Assembly: GCA_944393215.1 (NCBI GenBank)
Contig: CALXZL010000003.1
Coordinates: 23,238-87,237, forward strand
Source of the DNA: an uncultured Alphaproteobacteria bacterium
GTDB taxonomy: Bacteria > Pseudomonadota > Alphaproteobacteria > RF32 > CAG-239
Direction: 5' to 3'
DNA length: 64,000 nt
The translations under genes were made by a program, and so were the position numbers. Position 1 is the first letter of the stretch. Every line of letters begins with the position of its first letter. This document shows, piece after piece, positions 1 to 9,211 of this stretch. The notes under the pieces were generated by a model. That model saw only the letters and a program-made list of their open reading frames with translations. It was not told the origin of the DNA and searched no databases.

Positions 1-1034
1 AACTTGACATTATCAATCACAACATCTTCTTTTATAGATTCATTATATAACTTCATTCCTTTTTGTATATCATCAATAGAAGAATCTGCATATATTACAC
101 ACTTATTTTCATTCCATCTTTCTTTCAAACGTTCATACATTTCATTGAAATTTTGTTCAGTACTAATACCTTTAGAACGTTCTTCATCCCTTAGTAAATT
201 CCATTGTATCTTTGCTTTCATTGCGGCAGTCAACATATCTGAATCAATCTTAATCAGCCTTAATTGTTTTACATACCGTTCTGAAAGCTCTTTCTTTACT
301 CTATTTTGTATATCTTTTATCTCTGGTAATTTTAAACAACGTGCGTGTCCACCAAAATCAAGTAAAAAAGTATCCCAAAAACTGCGAGTAAATGATGTTT
401 TTTGTATTTTTCTATTAGAATTAATTGCGAGACTATAAAATCGACCTTTTAATTGTTCAACAAAACGAGGTAAATCATCACCTAAATTATCTTCATAATG
501 TTTTATTAAATAGTTATCAATATCTTCCTCGGAAGAAGCCCCCTGTGGATGTTGAACTGTAAAATTAGTGATAATTTTATATAATAGTTCACGATTCTTT
601 TTAAAAAAATCTTCTCTTAGGGCATTAGCTTTCGTTTTCCAATTTATTCTATTTATCCAATCATCTACAACTTCTTTAGCTTCATTATAAGATGATGCTG
701 CAAAACATTTTTTTATCATTTCATCTTGGTCATTTTTTTTCTCTAAAAATAACACAAATTTCGTATTGACACATTTATCTTTAGATTTTATGCAGAGATC
801 TAACCAATTATGGAGAGTATCTATAAAGTCAGAAGACCTAAATGTTAACTCATCAACGTTAATAACTTTCAACTGCTCAACTTTAACAATGTATTCATTA
901 TTAACAATACTAGTATCATCTTCTTTTTCTATATGCACTTCTTTTTGTTCAGTAATTAAATGATACAGAGCTCTTGATAACTGCCCCGCATACCCTTCAA
1001 ATGTTGGAAGATTTTCACCTCTGTATTTTACCAT
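1..1034 (-). CDS. Unknown accessory protein, C-terminus off the left edge; possible ABC-3C-type component
   Basis: An uninterrupted minus-strand frame runs from an ATG at 1034 to the window edge, about 344 codons. The N-terminus (GYAGQLSRALYHLITE, an acidic EKEDD stretch, then YIVKVEQLK and SSDFIDTLHNWLDLC) recalls the start of ABC-three-component and DUF4297-like proteins. In those, a short helix precedes a degenerate nuclease-like strand pattern ending in QxKH and a 'dlWktLrnW'-type motif. That likeness is from memory and weak. The rest is charged and helical with no motif I recognise. Neighbours are an AAA/DUF4143 ATPase and a restriction-modification pair, so a defence role is plausible but not shown. 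Confidence 0.6.
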   Translation of the reverse strand, partial: MVKYRGENLPTFEGYAGQLSRALYHLITEQKEVHIEKEDDTSIVNNEYIVKVEQLKVINVDELTFRSSDFIDTLHNWLDLCIKSKDKCVNTKFVLFLEKKNDQDEMIKKCFAASSYNEAKEVVDDWINRINWKTKANALREDFFKKNRELLYKIITNFTVQHPQGASSEEDIDNYLIKHYEDNLGDDLPRFVEQLKGRFYSLAINSNRKIQKTSFTRSFWDTFLLDFGGHARCLKLPEIKDIQNRVKKELSERYVKQLRLIKIDSDMLTAAMKAKIQWNLLRDEERSKGISTEQNFNEMYERLKERWNENKCVIYADSSIDDIQKGMKLYNESIKEDVVIDNVK

Positions 1035-1262
1035 CTAATTTCCACTTATATTACTAAATTAATGTAATTTTATATCTTAGAATTATTATTGTCAAACAAG
1101 TTACTTTGAATGAACAATTATTTTTAATATCTGATTCTAATATTTTTCAACCAAGCTCATTTAAAATTTTTGTTCAGGCACTGAAAACTTGTTTCAAAAC
1201 AATAATACACGTCAAAAGCACCTATTGCCCAGTCAGGAAAATGTAGGAAGTTATATAAATCA

Positions 1263-2579
1263 CTAATCTTCTTGTAATAACCAGTCGAAAACATTCAGGC
1301 GTTTAATGCCGTTGTTTTCTCCTGAACCGTAATCCATTGACAGTAAGAACTTGGGGTAATTATCATCTATAGCCTCTAAAGAAGCTAATTCACGTTGTAA
1401 AATTTGTTGATCAAGGACATTTAAAGCCACTTGGTAATATTCAACTAAGCCGCCACTTTTCTTGGCGACAAAATCAACTTCAATATTTTTACTACCTTTG
1501 ACTAATTTACCTACAGATACTTCATAACCTCGCCGTATCAACTCTAAGTAAACGATATTCTCCAGAATATGCCCTGCGTCCATATCCTTAATACCCAACA
1601 GCGCTGTTCTCAGACCAATATCGGCTACATAATACTTGGCATTGCTATCCAAATATTGTTTTCCTTTAATATCATACCGTTCGCACTTATATAATAGGAA
1701 ACTGTCCACCAACCCTTGAATATATGTATCAATGGTTGGAACTGATATTTTGCGTCCGCTGGTTTCCAGACACTTCGCAATATTACGAACGGAAGTTTCA
1801 CAACCGATATTATCAAACAAATATTTAACCACGGCATCTAATTTGTTGGTGTCTGCTATATTAAAGCGTTTGATAACATCTTTTTGAATTGTGTTTAAAT
1901 ATACCGTATCCAACAAATAATCGCTGATAAGCTGTTTGTCATACAACAAATTAAGCGTTTGTGGGAATCCACTATCCTTAATATAATGCGAATAAACAGC
2001 TATCGGATTATGCAAATCCGTTATATCTTTTTGGGTTTTCACCCAAAACTGTGCAAATTGCGAATATGCTCCCCAGTATTCTTTAAATGACAAGGGCTGC
2101 ATCTTGATTTCAACATAACGCCCACCTAATTGATTTGCCAAATCACTGGAGAACATATACGCATTTGAACCAGTTAAATACAAATCGACATTATTTTGCA
2201 GACGTAAGGTATTTGCCACCCTCTGCCAATCTCGTAATAACTGTATTTCATCAATAAAAACATAATTCATCTTTTGGGGTTTAAGGCGTTTTACAATATA
2301 ATCAAGGAGTTTATTGTAATCGGTTAAAAAGTTCTCTTTGTCATATTCCAAACCAATTTTTTGAGTTTGCATAAGATCTTCAAGATTGATATTGATTATC
2401 TGTCTATCATCAGCAACTTTATGAACAATCAAATCTTGTTGATAGAGATAAAATAGCTTGGATTTACCACAACGTCTGACACCAGTTACAATTTTTATCA
2501 AATCTGTTTGGCTCTGCCATTTCTTTAATTGTTCTATATATTGAGGCCGGCCTATTAGCGTTTCTGTTCCATTTTGCAT
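1263..2579 (-). CDS. AAA family ATPase with DUF4143 C-terminal domain
   Basis: The 438-residue protein has a Walker A motif GVRRCGKS near residue 34 and a Walker B YVFIDEIQ near residue 107, the layout of the AAA_14 domain. The second half matches the DUF4143 pattern (YVADIGLRTALLG, then HILENIVYLELIRRGYEVSVG and a PD-(D/E)XK-like VDFVAKK). Members are common, often laterally moved, cytoplasmic ATPases whose biological role is not settled. It stands alone, with 200 bp of AT-rich DNA upstream. Family assignment is secure; function is unknown. Confidence 0.9.
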   Translation of the reverse strand: MQNGTETLIGRPQYIEQLKKWQSQTDLIKIVTGVRRCGKSKLFYLYQQDLIVHKVADDRQIININLEDLMQTQKIGLEYDKENFLTDYNKLLDYIVKRLKPQKMNYVFIDEIQLLRDWQRVANTLRLQNNVDLYLTGSNAYMFSSDLANQLGGRYVEIKMQPLSFKEYWGAYSQFAQFWVKTQKDITDLHNPIAVYSHYIKDSGFPQTLNLLYDKQLISDYLLDTVYLNTIQKDVIKRFNIADTNKLDAVVKYLFDNIGCETSVRNIAKCLETSGRKISVPTIDTYIQGLVDSFLLYKCERYDIKGKQYLDSNAKYYVADIGLRTALLGIKDMDAGHILENIVYLELIRRGYEVSVGKLVKGSKNIEVDFVAKKSGGLVEYYQVALNVLDQQILQRELASLEAIDDNYPKFLLSMDYGSGENNGIKRLNVFDWLLQED

Positions 2580-2779
2580 ATTGCATACTCCTTGTTTATG
2601 TTAATAAGTATAATTAACAAAAATGCAAAAATCAAGCTAAATGTAAAATATGTTTTACAAAATTTAGAGATGGGCAATTTTTGTTAAATACATATAAAAT
2701 AAATGTATAGCAAATCTGGCACCCTAAAAATCAGAAAACTCCTATTTATTCTAATATAAAATTCTATAATTGATTTATA

Positions 2780-3631
2780 CTACTCATTATTTTTACCACC
2801 GCAATTAGTCTTAATTTTATTACGCCCGAAAAAATAAATTTTTATCCCTTTTAGATGATATTTAAACTTCCGATAATGATATTTGATCACCTCTATTAAC
2901 GTACAATCAGGACGCCAATTTTGATCGAAAAACTCTGAAATTTTAATAAATTCTTTATTTTGCAATGCGTCAGGTATATATTTTTCTATTTTAATTTCTG
3001 CTTCATCTTCATTATCATCGTAATAGTATACATTAAAAAATCTTTTATAACATTCATTAAAATGTTTTTCTAAATAATATAATCTGATGCATAACTGATT
3101 ATAGAGATTGTAATTAAATAAGAATTTTTTATACATATCATTAAATATACTTTTATTTCCTTGCTGATATAGCGGTTTTGCTGAAAACAATTGTTCCGTA
3201 TAAGTTGTCCATAAGAGATTTAAGGTATCATAAGTGGATTGTATTATTTTTATCTCAGGTATAAAGCATCGATTGCAATCATTTAAAAATATATACTTAT
3301 CTATATTGAATGAAAATGACACCATTGGACCTCGAATAATAGTAGATATAGCTTCCACTTTTTCGTTTTTATAAGCAATGATCAATTTATCTAATATATT
3401 CTTTTTATAATCCAACATATTTTCAAGATTTAAATGAAACTGCGTAGATAATGTACAAAAATCTCCTCGCATTTGACGATTTGCTTTTCGCATTTCCAAT
3501 TTCAAACCGAATTTGTATGCAAATAAAGCACCTAAAAATACAGATACAAAAGTAACGCTAGCGTCAAGCCAATTTACCTTCGTAAGTATCTCCCCTGTTT
3601 TAATCACCAGATTTTCAATATCAACGTTCAT
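2780..3631 (-). CDS. Hypothetical protein with one N-terminal membrane segment
   Basis: I do not recognise this 283-residue protein. Residues about 24-42 (SVTFVSVFLGALFAYKFGL) form a single hydrophobic segment, followed by a long charged helical region that is rich in Lys, Tyr and Asn. The basic tail (RKFKYHLKGIKIYFFGRNK) fits an inner-membrane protein with most of its mass in the cytoplasm. Its AT-rich sequence and position among defence-type genes suggest accessory origin. No catalytic motif is visible. Confidence 0.7.
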   Translation of the reverse strand: MNVDIENLVIKTGEILTKVNWLDASVTFVSVFLGALFAYKFGLKLEMRKANRQMRGDFCTLSTQFHLNLENMLDYKKNILDKLIIAYKNEKVEAISTIIRGPMVSFSFNIDKYIFLNDCNRCFIPEIKIIQSTYDTLNLLWTTYTEQLFSAKPLYQQGNKSIFNDMYKKFLFNYNLYNQLCIRLYYLEKHFNECYKRFFNVYYYDDNEDEAEIKIEKYIPDALQNKEFIKISEFFDQNWRPDCTLIEVIKYHYRKFKYHLKGIKIYFFGRNKIKTNCGGKNNE

Positions 3632-3958
3632 TAACTTTACCTTTTACTGAGTTCTCTAAATATTTCCTTATTTTAATCAAGTATCTACCACTAAGATAGC
3701 TTTAAACTTTAATTTATCATAAAATAGGCCTGCAAAAATACAAGAAATGATTTATCAAACATAAATGTTTTTTAACAGCTAATTTTTTCTGCAAAAGTTT
3801 GGTATCAAAATACCAAAACAAGAATTTCCCTAATTTATCCACTTAGGTATTTTATTGTAAAGCCCGTTTATGTGTTTTCGTTTTATTTTATATATACTTA
3901 AAAATTTTCTGGAATCTTCTTAATAAGTTATTATAGTTATCATTAAGGAGTTGAATAT
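3632..3958. promoter_or_regulatory. AT-rich divergent intergenic region with an 8-bp inverted repeat
   Basis: This 327-bp gap separates two divergent genes and must hold both promoters. A perfect inverted repeat TTTGGTAT-CAAA-ATACCAAA lies at 3798-3817; it could be an operator or a small hairpin. The ribosome site AAGGAG sits just before the ATG at 3959. I see no open frame of note. Confidence 0.4.
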
Positions 3959-4708
3959 ATGTTAAAAGCATTAATTATCTTATTTTTTGTGGCTGGGTGT
4001 ACGGCAATCAAAGCACCGACTGATTTTGTTTATAAAGAAATCCCGACAAGAGACTTTACGCTTGCCAGCTGGCAAAAAATAACAGAACCGTCCGGTACTT
4101 ATAAAATATACATTGAAGGCGATGGTTATGCTTTCAACGCTCACGGCCGCGCCACGCAAGACACGACACCTAAAGGAATACTCATGCGGGAATTGGCCTT
4201 TGGGGACGATTCTCCTAATGTCGTTTATCTTGCCAGACCATGCCAATATATCAAAAGTCCGATTTGTTCCAAACGTCATTGGACAACCGCCCGTTTTGCG
4301 CCGGAAGTGATTAATGCCGAATATGCAGCCGTCAAACAAATTGTCGGTGACAATCCGGTTATTTTAATTGGATTCTCCGGTGGGGCGCAAGTTGCAGGCT
4401 TGATAGCGTCCGCCAAACCGGGACTGAATGTCAAAAAAGTCATAACTATTGCTGGCAATCTTGACCATCTGGCATGGACACAATATCTCAACCTGCCACC
4501 GCTTAATGAATCAATGAATTTGAAAAGCTACCACAAACAGTTCGCCAGAATTCCGCAAATCCACTATGTCGGCAGTAACGATGAAGTCGTGCCGCCGGTA
4601 TTGGTGCGTGATTTTGTCGGTAAAGACACGAGGGTTTTTGAGGTTAGGGGCGCAACCCACAATTCCGGCTGGGAAGAAATTTATTCTCAAATCCGGAATG
4701 AAAAGTGA
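3959..4708 (+). CDS. Alpha/beta-hydrolase-like lipoprotein
   Basis: The 249-residue product starts with a short signal and lipobox (LFFVAGC, Cys14), so it is probably lipid-anchored. A nucleophile elbow GFSGGAQVAG (Ser near residue 140) and a later HNSGWEE near the C-terminus, together with SNDEVVPP, supply Ser, Asp and His in alpha/beta-hydrolase order. The substrate is unknown. A clear AAGGAG site fixes the start, and a strong terminator follows at 4784. Confidence 0.8.
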   Translation: MLKALIILFFVAGCTAIKAPTDFVYKEIPTRDFTLASWQKITEPSGTYKIYIEGDGYAFNAHGRATQDTTPKGILMRELAFGDDSPNVVYLARPCQYIKSPICSKRHWTTARFAPEVINAEYAAVKQIVGDNPVILIGFSGGAQVAGLIASAKPGLNVKKVITIAGNLDHLAWTQYLNLPPLNESMNLKSYHKQFARIPQIHYVGSNDEVVPPVLVRDFVGKDTRVFEVRGATHNSGWEEIYSQIRNEK

Positions 4709-4783
4709 TTTTCGGGTAATTAACGGATAAATATCTATGTAGCAAACAGCTATAAATCTCATCATATTAATTTGTCTTTAGAG

Positions 4784-4811
4784 GGAATGCCTTAAATTGC
4801 ATTCCTTTTTT
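4784..4811 (+). terminator. Rho-independent terminator
   Basis: GGAATGC and GCATTCC (7 bp) flank an 8-nt loop and are followed by a T run. It ends the hydrolase transcript. Confidence 0.75.
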
Positions 4812-4895
4812 ATTGAAAGAATCAAACTACTTTCAACTGATTTATTTTCCTTCTATTTTAAGAGAGAAACAAAGGAGCTATTGTTAAATTCCCGT

Positions 4896-4940
4896 CTATT
4901 ATAATAGCTATTTTAGTTTCTATTATAATACTATTATAAG
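4896..4940. repeat. Three AT-rich CTATTATAA repeats, one within a perfect 12-bp palindrome
   Basis: CTATTATAATAG at 4896-4907 is a perfect palindrome. CTATTATAA recurs at 4920 and 4931. The cluster is very AT-rich and lies about 55 bp before the 16-bp repeat array. The arrangement resembles an easily melted region next to iterons, but promoter elements would look similar. Confidence 0.55.
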
Positions 4941-4994
4941 GCACTAAAATCGCTCTCAATCCCTTGCTACATAACACATTCCGCAAGAAACAAA

Positions 4995-5138
4995 GGCAAT
5001 AACGGTTTCCATTTCGGGAAATAACGACTTCCAATAGCGGAAATAACAGCTTCCACCGGTGGAAATAAGAGTTTTCGTTTCAGAAAAACCGGAAATAACG
5101 GTTTCCGATACCTAAAACAGGTGGAAATAACAATTTCC
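4995..5138. repeat. Iteron-like array: six 16-bp repeats, consensus GGAAATAACrnyTTCC
   Basis: Copies start at 4995, 5017, 5039, 5061, 5091 and 5123. The first four are spaced exactly 22 bp apart and the last two by 30 and 32 bp, close to two and three helical turns, so all sites would face the same side of the helix. Each unit has GGAA and TTCC arms, so it is itself an imperfect inverted repeat. The array sits 80 bp before a winged-helix gene. It could be an operator bound by that protein or a replication/partition site. Inter-repeat gaps of 6-16 bp exclude CRISPR. Confidence 0.85.
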
Positions 5139-5218
5139 GGCAGGGATTTTGTTCAAATTAAAATCCGGCGTCCTTCTTTAATAAATATTTGTGAGACAAA
5201 TTTTTATGAGGAGAAAAC

Positions 5219-5623
5219 ATGAGCAAAAGCAAAGCTGAGCTATCCATAACCAAACGTTTGCTATTGGATTTCATTAAATACAAAACCAACAATAACCGTA
5301 CATTTTTCATGGGGAACGATAAAATCGCCGCAGCCCTCGGATTGACGGTTAATTCTGCCAAAGTGATGGTAAACGAACTGATCCGCGAGGGATACCTTCT
5401 AAAATCAACGGACATCAACGGCCGCAGAGTGTTGAACCTTTCCGGAAAACCCTACTTAACCATCTCTTGCGTAGATTTAAGCAACATAGATAAACGCATC
5501 CTCGCCCAAGAAGTCCTAAACTACCAACGCGACGCCGAATACTACAAACGGCAGTACGAACTAGAAAAGGCTAGGGCTGATAGACTAGCAGAGGAGATGT
5601 TAAAATTAAAACATTATAACTAA
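5219..5623 (+). CDS. Winged-helix DNA-binding protein with C-terminal coiled coil
   Basis: Residues about 8-65 look like a winged helix-turn-helix: NDKIAAALGLTVNSAKVMVNEL is the recognition unit and LLKSTDINGRRVLNLSG the wing. Residues 95-134 (YQRDAEYYKRQYELEKARAD and onward) form a heptad-rich coiled coil suited to oligomerisation. GAGGAG precedes the ATG by 5-6 nt. A protein with this fold directly downstream of a phased array of binding-site-like repeats is most simply an autoregulator or an initiator/partition protein of the island. No family name can be given. Confidence 0.75.
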   Translation: MSKSKAELSITKRLLLDFIKYKTNNNRTFFMGNDKIAAALGLTVNSAKVMVNELIREGYLLKSTDINGRRVLNLSGKPYLTISCVDLSNIDKRILAQEVLNYQRDAEYYKRQYELEKARADRLAEEMLKLKHYN

Positions 5624-5746
5624 AAACACTGTTTTTTAATGATTTATTTAAAATATTGTGCAAAAATAAATTAAAATGTTTATTTTAACTATTTTTTAAT
5701 ATTTCTTTTAAGTGACAAATGTTAGTAATTTGGAAGAGTGATACTT

Positions 5747-7765
5747 ATGGTTCGTCATAATGTGATTGTAATTCCCGAAGGGAAAATTTGTGATTACATA
5801 GATAATAAATTTAGAAATGATACCCCTGAGGAATATGTTCGCCAAACCATAGAAAAAAGACTGGTTAATGAACATAAATATAGTCGAGACAGGATTAATG
5901 TTGAATACACATTAAATCTGGGATCAAGAAAACCCAGAGCTGACATTGTTATCTTTCCTAAAGATTGTACAGAATTTAATCAAAACAATATCAAAGTTAT
6001 TATTGAGTGTAAAAAAGAAACAGTTGCTCCTAGCAGTAAAAATGATGGGGTGGGGCAACTTCAATCTTATATGTCTGCGTGTCCAAATTGTGAGTGGGGA
6101 ATGTGGACAAATGGAAAAGAGAAAGAGGTGTATCGTAAGATCATCAATGATAAAAAAGAAATAGAATTTGTTGATTACAATGATATTCCTTCGGCGGATG
6201 GTTCTTTAGATGACATTGATAGACCAACCAGAGATAAGCTTAAAAAAGCATATGAAGATAATCTATTGTTTGTTTTTAAGACTTGCCATAATCATATATA
6301 TGTAAATGAAGGATTGCAAAAGCAGCCAGCTTTTTTTGAGTTGTTAAAACTTATTTTTTGCAAAATTGAAGATGAAAAGAATATTCCTAATCCGTTAGAA
6401 TTTTATGCGACCTCCGCAGAAAAAAATAATCCAGATGGGCAGTTAACTGTTAAAAAGAGAATAAGTAAAATATTTTCTAGAGTAAAAACTAAATTTTCTA
6501 ATATTTTTGATGCTAATGATGAAATCAAATTAAAACCTAGAACAACAGCATTTCTGGTTGCTGAACTTCAAAAATATAGTTTACTTAATACCAACATTGA
6601 TATCAAAGGTAAAGCATATGAAGAATTGGTTGGTGCAAACTTAAGAGGTGACCGAGGAGAATTCTTTACCCCCAGAAATGTTATGAAGATGACTGTTGAG
6701 ATGTTAGCTCCAACAATTGAGGAACGTGTGTTGGATAGCAGTTGTGGAACGGGCGGTTTTATTGTTAATGCTATGACTTATGTTATTTCCCATTTAGAGA
6801 AAACTATGGAAAAACAATTAGGTAAAAAGAAAGAAGATTGGAATCAAGAGGAGATAATTCTTTATAGAACGAGAATTTCTGAAATCGCTTCTAATAACTT
6901 TTTCGGTTTTGATATAAATCCTGATTTAGTCAAGGCAACGAAAATGAATATGGTTATGAACAATGATGGTAGTGGCAACATTTTACCTTGCAATACTCTT
7001 GAACTACCTCACCAGTGGTCTGATGAATTTAAAACAAAGCTTGCATCTGCTCTTGGTATAACCAAAAATAAGATTACAAATAAAGATAGTATAGCTTTCT
7101 TTGATGTAATTGTAACTAATCCGCCTTTTGGTAGCAAAATTCCTATTCAAGATACAGATATATTATCCCAATACGATTTAGGACATATATGGAGTAAAGA
7201 TCAGGATGGGAAGTGGAATAAATCGGATAGATTACAAACATCTGTTCCACCTGAGCAACTTTTTATTGAGAGATGCCTTCAATTATTAAAACCTGGCGGC
7301 AGAATGGGAATAGTTCTGCCAGATGCAATTTTAGGCTCTCCTGGACTGGAGTATATTAGAGTATGGTTAATACAAAAAGCCTATATAATTGCAAGTATTG
7401 ATTTGCATGAAGATACTTTCCAGCCAAGAAACGGAACACAAACTTCTGTATTGTTCCTACAAAAGAAGACACAAGGAGAAATGGATAACGAAGCTACTTC
7501 TGGCCAAATGAAAGATTACAAGATTTTCATGGCAATGATTGATAGAATTGGGCATGATAAGAGAGGTACTCCTTTATTTAAGAGGGATAAGTATGGTAAT
7601 GAAATTTTAGTTCCTGAAGAAGTAGAAACAACCAGTATTAATTCTAAAACACAAGAAACTGAAGTTGTAAAAACAACTGCACAAATCAAAATAATAGATG
7701 ATCAAACAAAGGATATTCCTCAAATCTTTGCAAAATGGAAACAACAGGAAGGTATTGGATGGTAG
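5747..7765 (+). CDS. Fused restriction-modification protein: HsdR_N-type nuclease domain plus N6-adenine methylase
   Basis: The start is set at ATG 5747, nine bases after GGAAGA; the GTG at 5738 has no spacing to that site. The 672-residue protein begins with an HsdR_N-like domain carrying a PD-(D/E)XK signature (Asp66 in RADIVIF; Glu87-Cys-Lys89 in IIECKKE). A methylase follows, with motif I DSSCGTGGF near residue 330 and the catalytic NPPF near 457, indicating N6-adenine methylation. There is no helicase domain. Fusion of nuclease and methylase with a separate specificity subunit resembles BcgI-like type IIB/IIG enzymes more than classical type I. The next gene overlaps its stop codon. Confidence 0.88.
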   Translation: MVRHNVIVIPEGKICDYIDNKFRNDTPEEYVRQTIEKRLVNEHKYSRDRINVEYTLNLGSRKPRADIVIFPKDCTEFNQNNIKVIIECKKETVAPSSKNDGVGQLQSYMSACPNCEWGMWTNGKEKEVYRKIINDKKEIEFVDYNDIPSADGSLDDIDRPTRDKLKKAYEDNLLFVFKTCHNHIYVNEGLQKQPAFFELLKLIFCKIEDEKNIPNPLEFYATSAEKNNPDGQLTVKKRISKIFSRVKTKFSNIFDANDEIKLKPRTTAFLVAELQKYSLLNTNIDIKGKAYEELVGANLRGDRGEFFTPRNVMKMTVEMLAPTIEERVLDSSCGTGGFIVNAMTYVISHLEKTMEKQLGKKKEDWNQEEIILYRTRISEIASNNFFGFDINPDLVKATKMNMVMNNDGSGNILPCNTLELPHQWSDEFKTKLASALGITKNKITNKDSIAFFDVIVTNPPFGSKIPIQDTDILSQYDLGHIWSKDQDGKWNKSDRLQTSVPPEQLFIERCLQLLKPGGRMGIVLPDAILGSPGLEYIRVWLIQKAYIIASIDLHEDTFQPRNGTQTSVLFLQKKTQGEMDNEATSGQMKDYKIFMAMIDRIGHDKRGTPLFKRDKYGNEILVPEEVETTSINSKTQETEVVKTTAQIKIIDDQTKDIPQIFAKWKQQEGIGW

Positions 7766-9195
7766 AACAGATAGACATTCCTGAAACTAATATTATGTGG
7801 TGTTCTGTTCCTTTAGCAGAGATCTTGGGTAATAACACGAGATTTGAGGCAAGGGCTTTTTCTGTTGCTGCAAAAAATGCTCAAGAAACTATCGCTAAAT
7901 GTAAATTTAATAAAAAAGCGTTGTATGGTGATGATGCTTTTACAAGTGTTTGTTATTATCCTAGTAGATTTAAGAGAAACTATATTAGTAAAATAATGTC
8001 ACAGGCTATAGGTTTTCTTGGTAGTTCTGAAATGCTTGATTTAAAGCCTTTTCCTGAAAAATTCTTGTCCAAAGAACAAAATGATATTGATTCTCTATTT
8101 ATTAAACAAGGTGATTTATTACTTTCTCGCTCTGGTACTATAGGAAACGTCGCTTTTGTGTCAAGGACTTTATCGCAATATTTATGCAGTGAACATTCTA
8201 TCCGATTACGGGATATCAGTAATCCTGGTTATATATATGCGTTTTTAAAAACAGATATAGGTCAAACCCTTGTAAAAACAAATACTTTTGGCTCTGTGGT
8301 TAATCAGATTGAACCTGACCATTTAAGAAATATTTCAATTCCAAATCCACCAGAGGAACTAAAAAAGGAAATTCATAACTTGGTCGTTAAGTCTTATGAT
8401 TTGAGAGATGAATCTAACGATTTAATTGATGAAGCCGAAAAATTGTTGATTGAAGAACTAAAATTACCTCCTATAGAAGATTTTGAACCTAAATACTTTG
8501 ATACCAAAAGTGACATACGAAATTATGAAGTTTCTTTAAGTAATCTTAATAATCGTTTTGATGGTTCATATCATATACCTTTAGTGGATTGTATAAAAGA
8601 GCATCTAAGCAGATATGCAGAAAGCGTTACAACTATTGGAGATAAGAATGTTTCTGAAGATATAATTTTACCAGGAAGATTTGCTAGAACTTATGTAGAA
8701 GAAGGGCAAGGTACTTTGTTTTTTGGAGGAAAAGAAATTAATCAGAACGAACCTTATAATAAGAAATATCTTTCTATCTCTAAACATAACAGTAGAATTG
8801 AAAAAGAGCTTAAGTTAAAAGAAAATATGGTTTTAATTACTAGAAGCGGAACTATAGGTCGGGTAAATATTGTTCCTCATCATTGGGAAAATTGGGTAAT
8901 CAATGAGCATGTTATACGGATATTACCTCATACAAAAGAGATTGCTGGATATATATATTGTTGGTTAAATACCGAATATGGCGATAGTTTAATTAAAAGA
9001 TATACATACGGTTCAGTAGTCAATGAAATTGATACGAGCCATGTAGCTAATATTCCTTTTCCTATACTTAAAAACAAAGAAATTCAAACAAAGATTAATA
9101 ACTTGGTTTTAGAAGCTAATAAAAAGCGTTATGAAGCATATATTCTAGAACAACAAGCAATTAAGATGGTTAATGAAAAAGTGATTTATGCTTAA
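7759..9195 (+). CDS. Type I-like specificity subunit (HsdS)
   Basis: The start is placed at ATG 7759, which overlaps the methylase stop and has AGGAAGG seven bases upstream; the earlier ATG at 7735 lacks a site. The 478-residue protein has two target-recognition repeats. The first carries LLLSRSGTIGNVAFVSR with EHSIRL and TFGSVVNQIEPDHLRNI. The second carries MVLITRSGTIGRVNIVP with EHVIRI and TYGSVVNEIDTSHVANI. Each is followed by a helical spacer. Two half-domains imply a bipartite recognition sequence. It forms one transcription unit with the fused nuclease-methylase. Confidence 0.92.
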   Translation: MVEQIDIPETNIMWCSVPLAEILGNNTRFEARAFSVAAKNAQETIAKCKFNKKALYGDDAFTSVCYYPSRFKRNYISKIMSQAIGFLGSSEMLDLKPFPEKFLSKEQNDIDSLFIKQGDLLLSRSGTIGNVAFVSRTLSQYLCSEHSIRLRDISNPGYIYAFLKTDIGQTLVKTNTFGSVVNQIEPDHLRNISIPNPPEELKKEIHNLVVKSYDLRDESNDLIDEAEKLLIEELKLPPIEDFEPKYFDTKSDIRNYEVSLSNLNNRFDGSYHIPLVDCIKEHLSRYAESVTTIGDKNVSEDIILPGRFARTYVEEGQGTLFFGGKEINQNEPYNKKYLSISKHNSRIEKELKLKENMVLITRSGTIGRVNIVPHHWENWVINEHVIRILPHTKEIAGYIYCWLNTEYGDSLIKRYTYGSVVNEIDTSHVANIPFPILKNKEIQTKINNLVLEANKKRYEAYILEQQAIKMVNEKVIYA

Positions 9196-9211
9196 TTACT
9201 TATTGTAGTTT

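Noticed and set aside
4995..5138. Repeat array read as a CRISPR
   Set aside because: Units are 16 bp and separated by only 6-16 bp of non-unique spacing; there are no spacers of 25-40 bp and no cas genes.
5738..5746. GTG start for the fused methylase
   Set aside because: The GGAAGA site directly abuts it, leaving no spacing; ATG 5747 fits.
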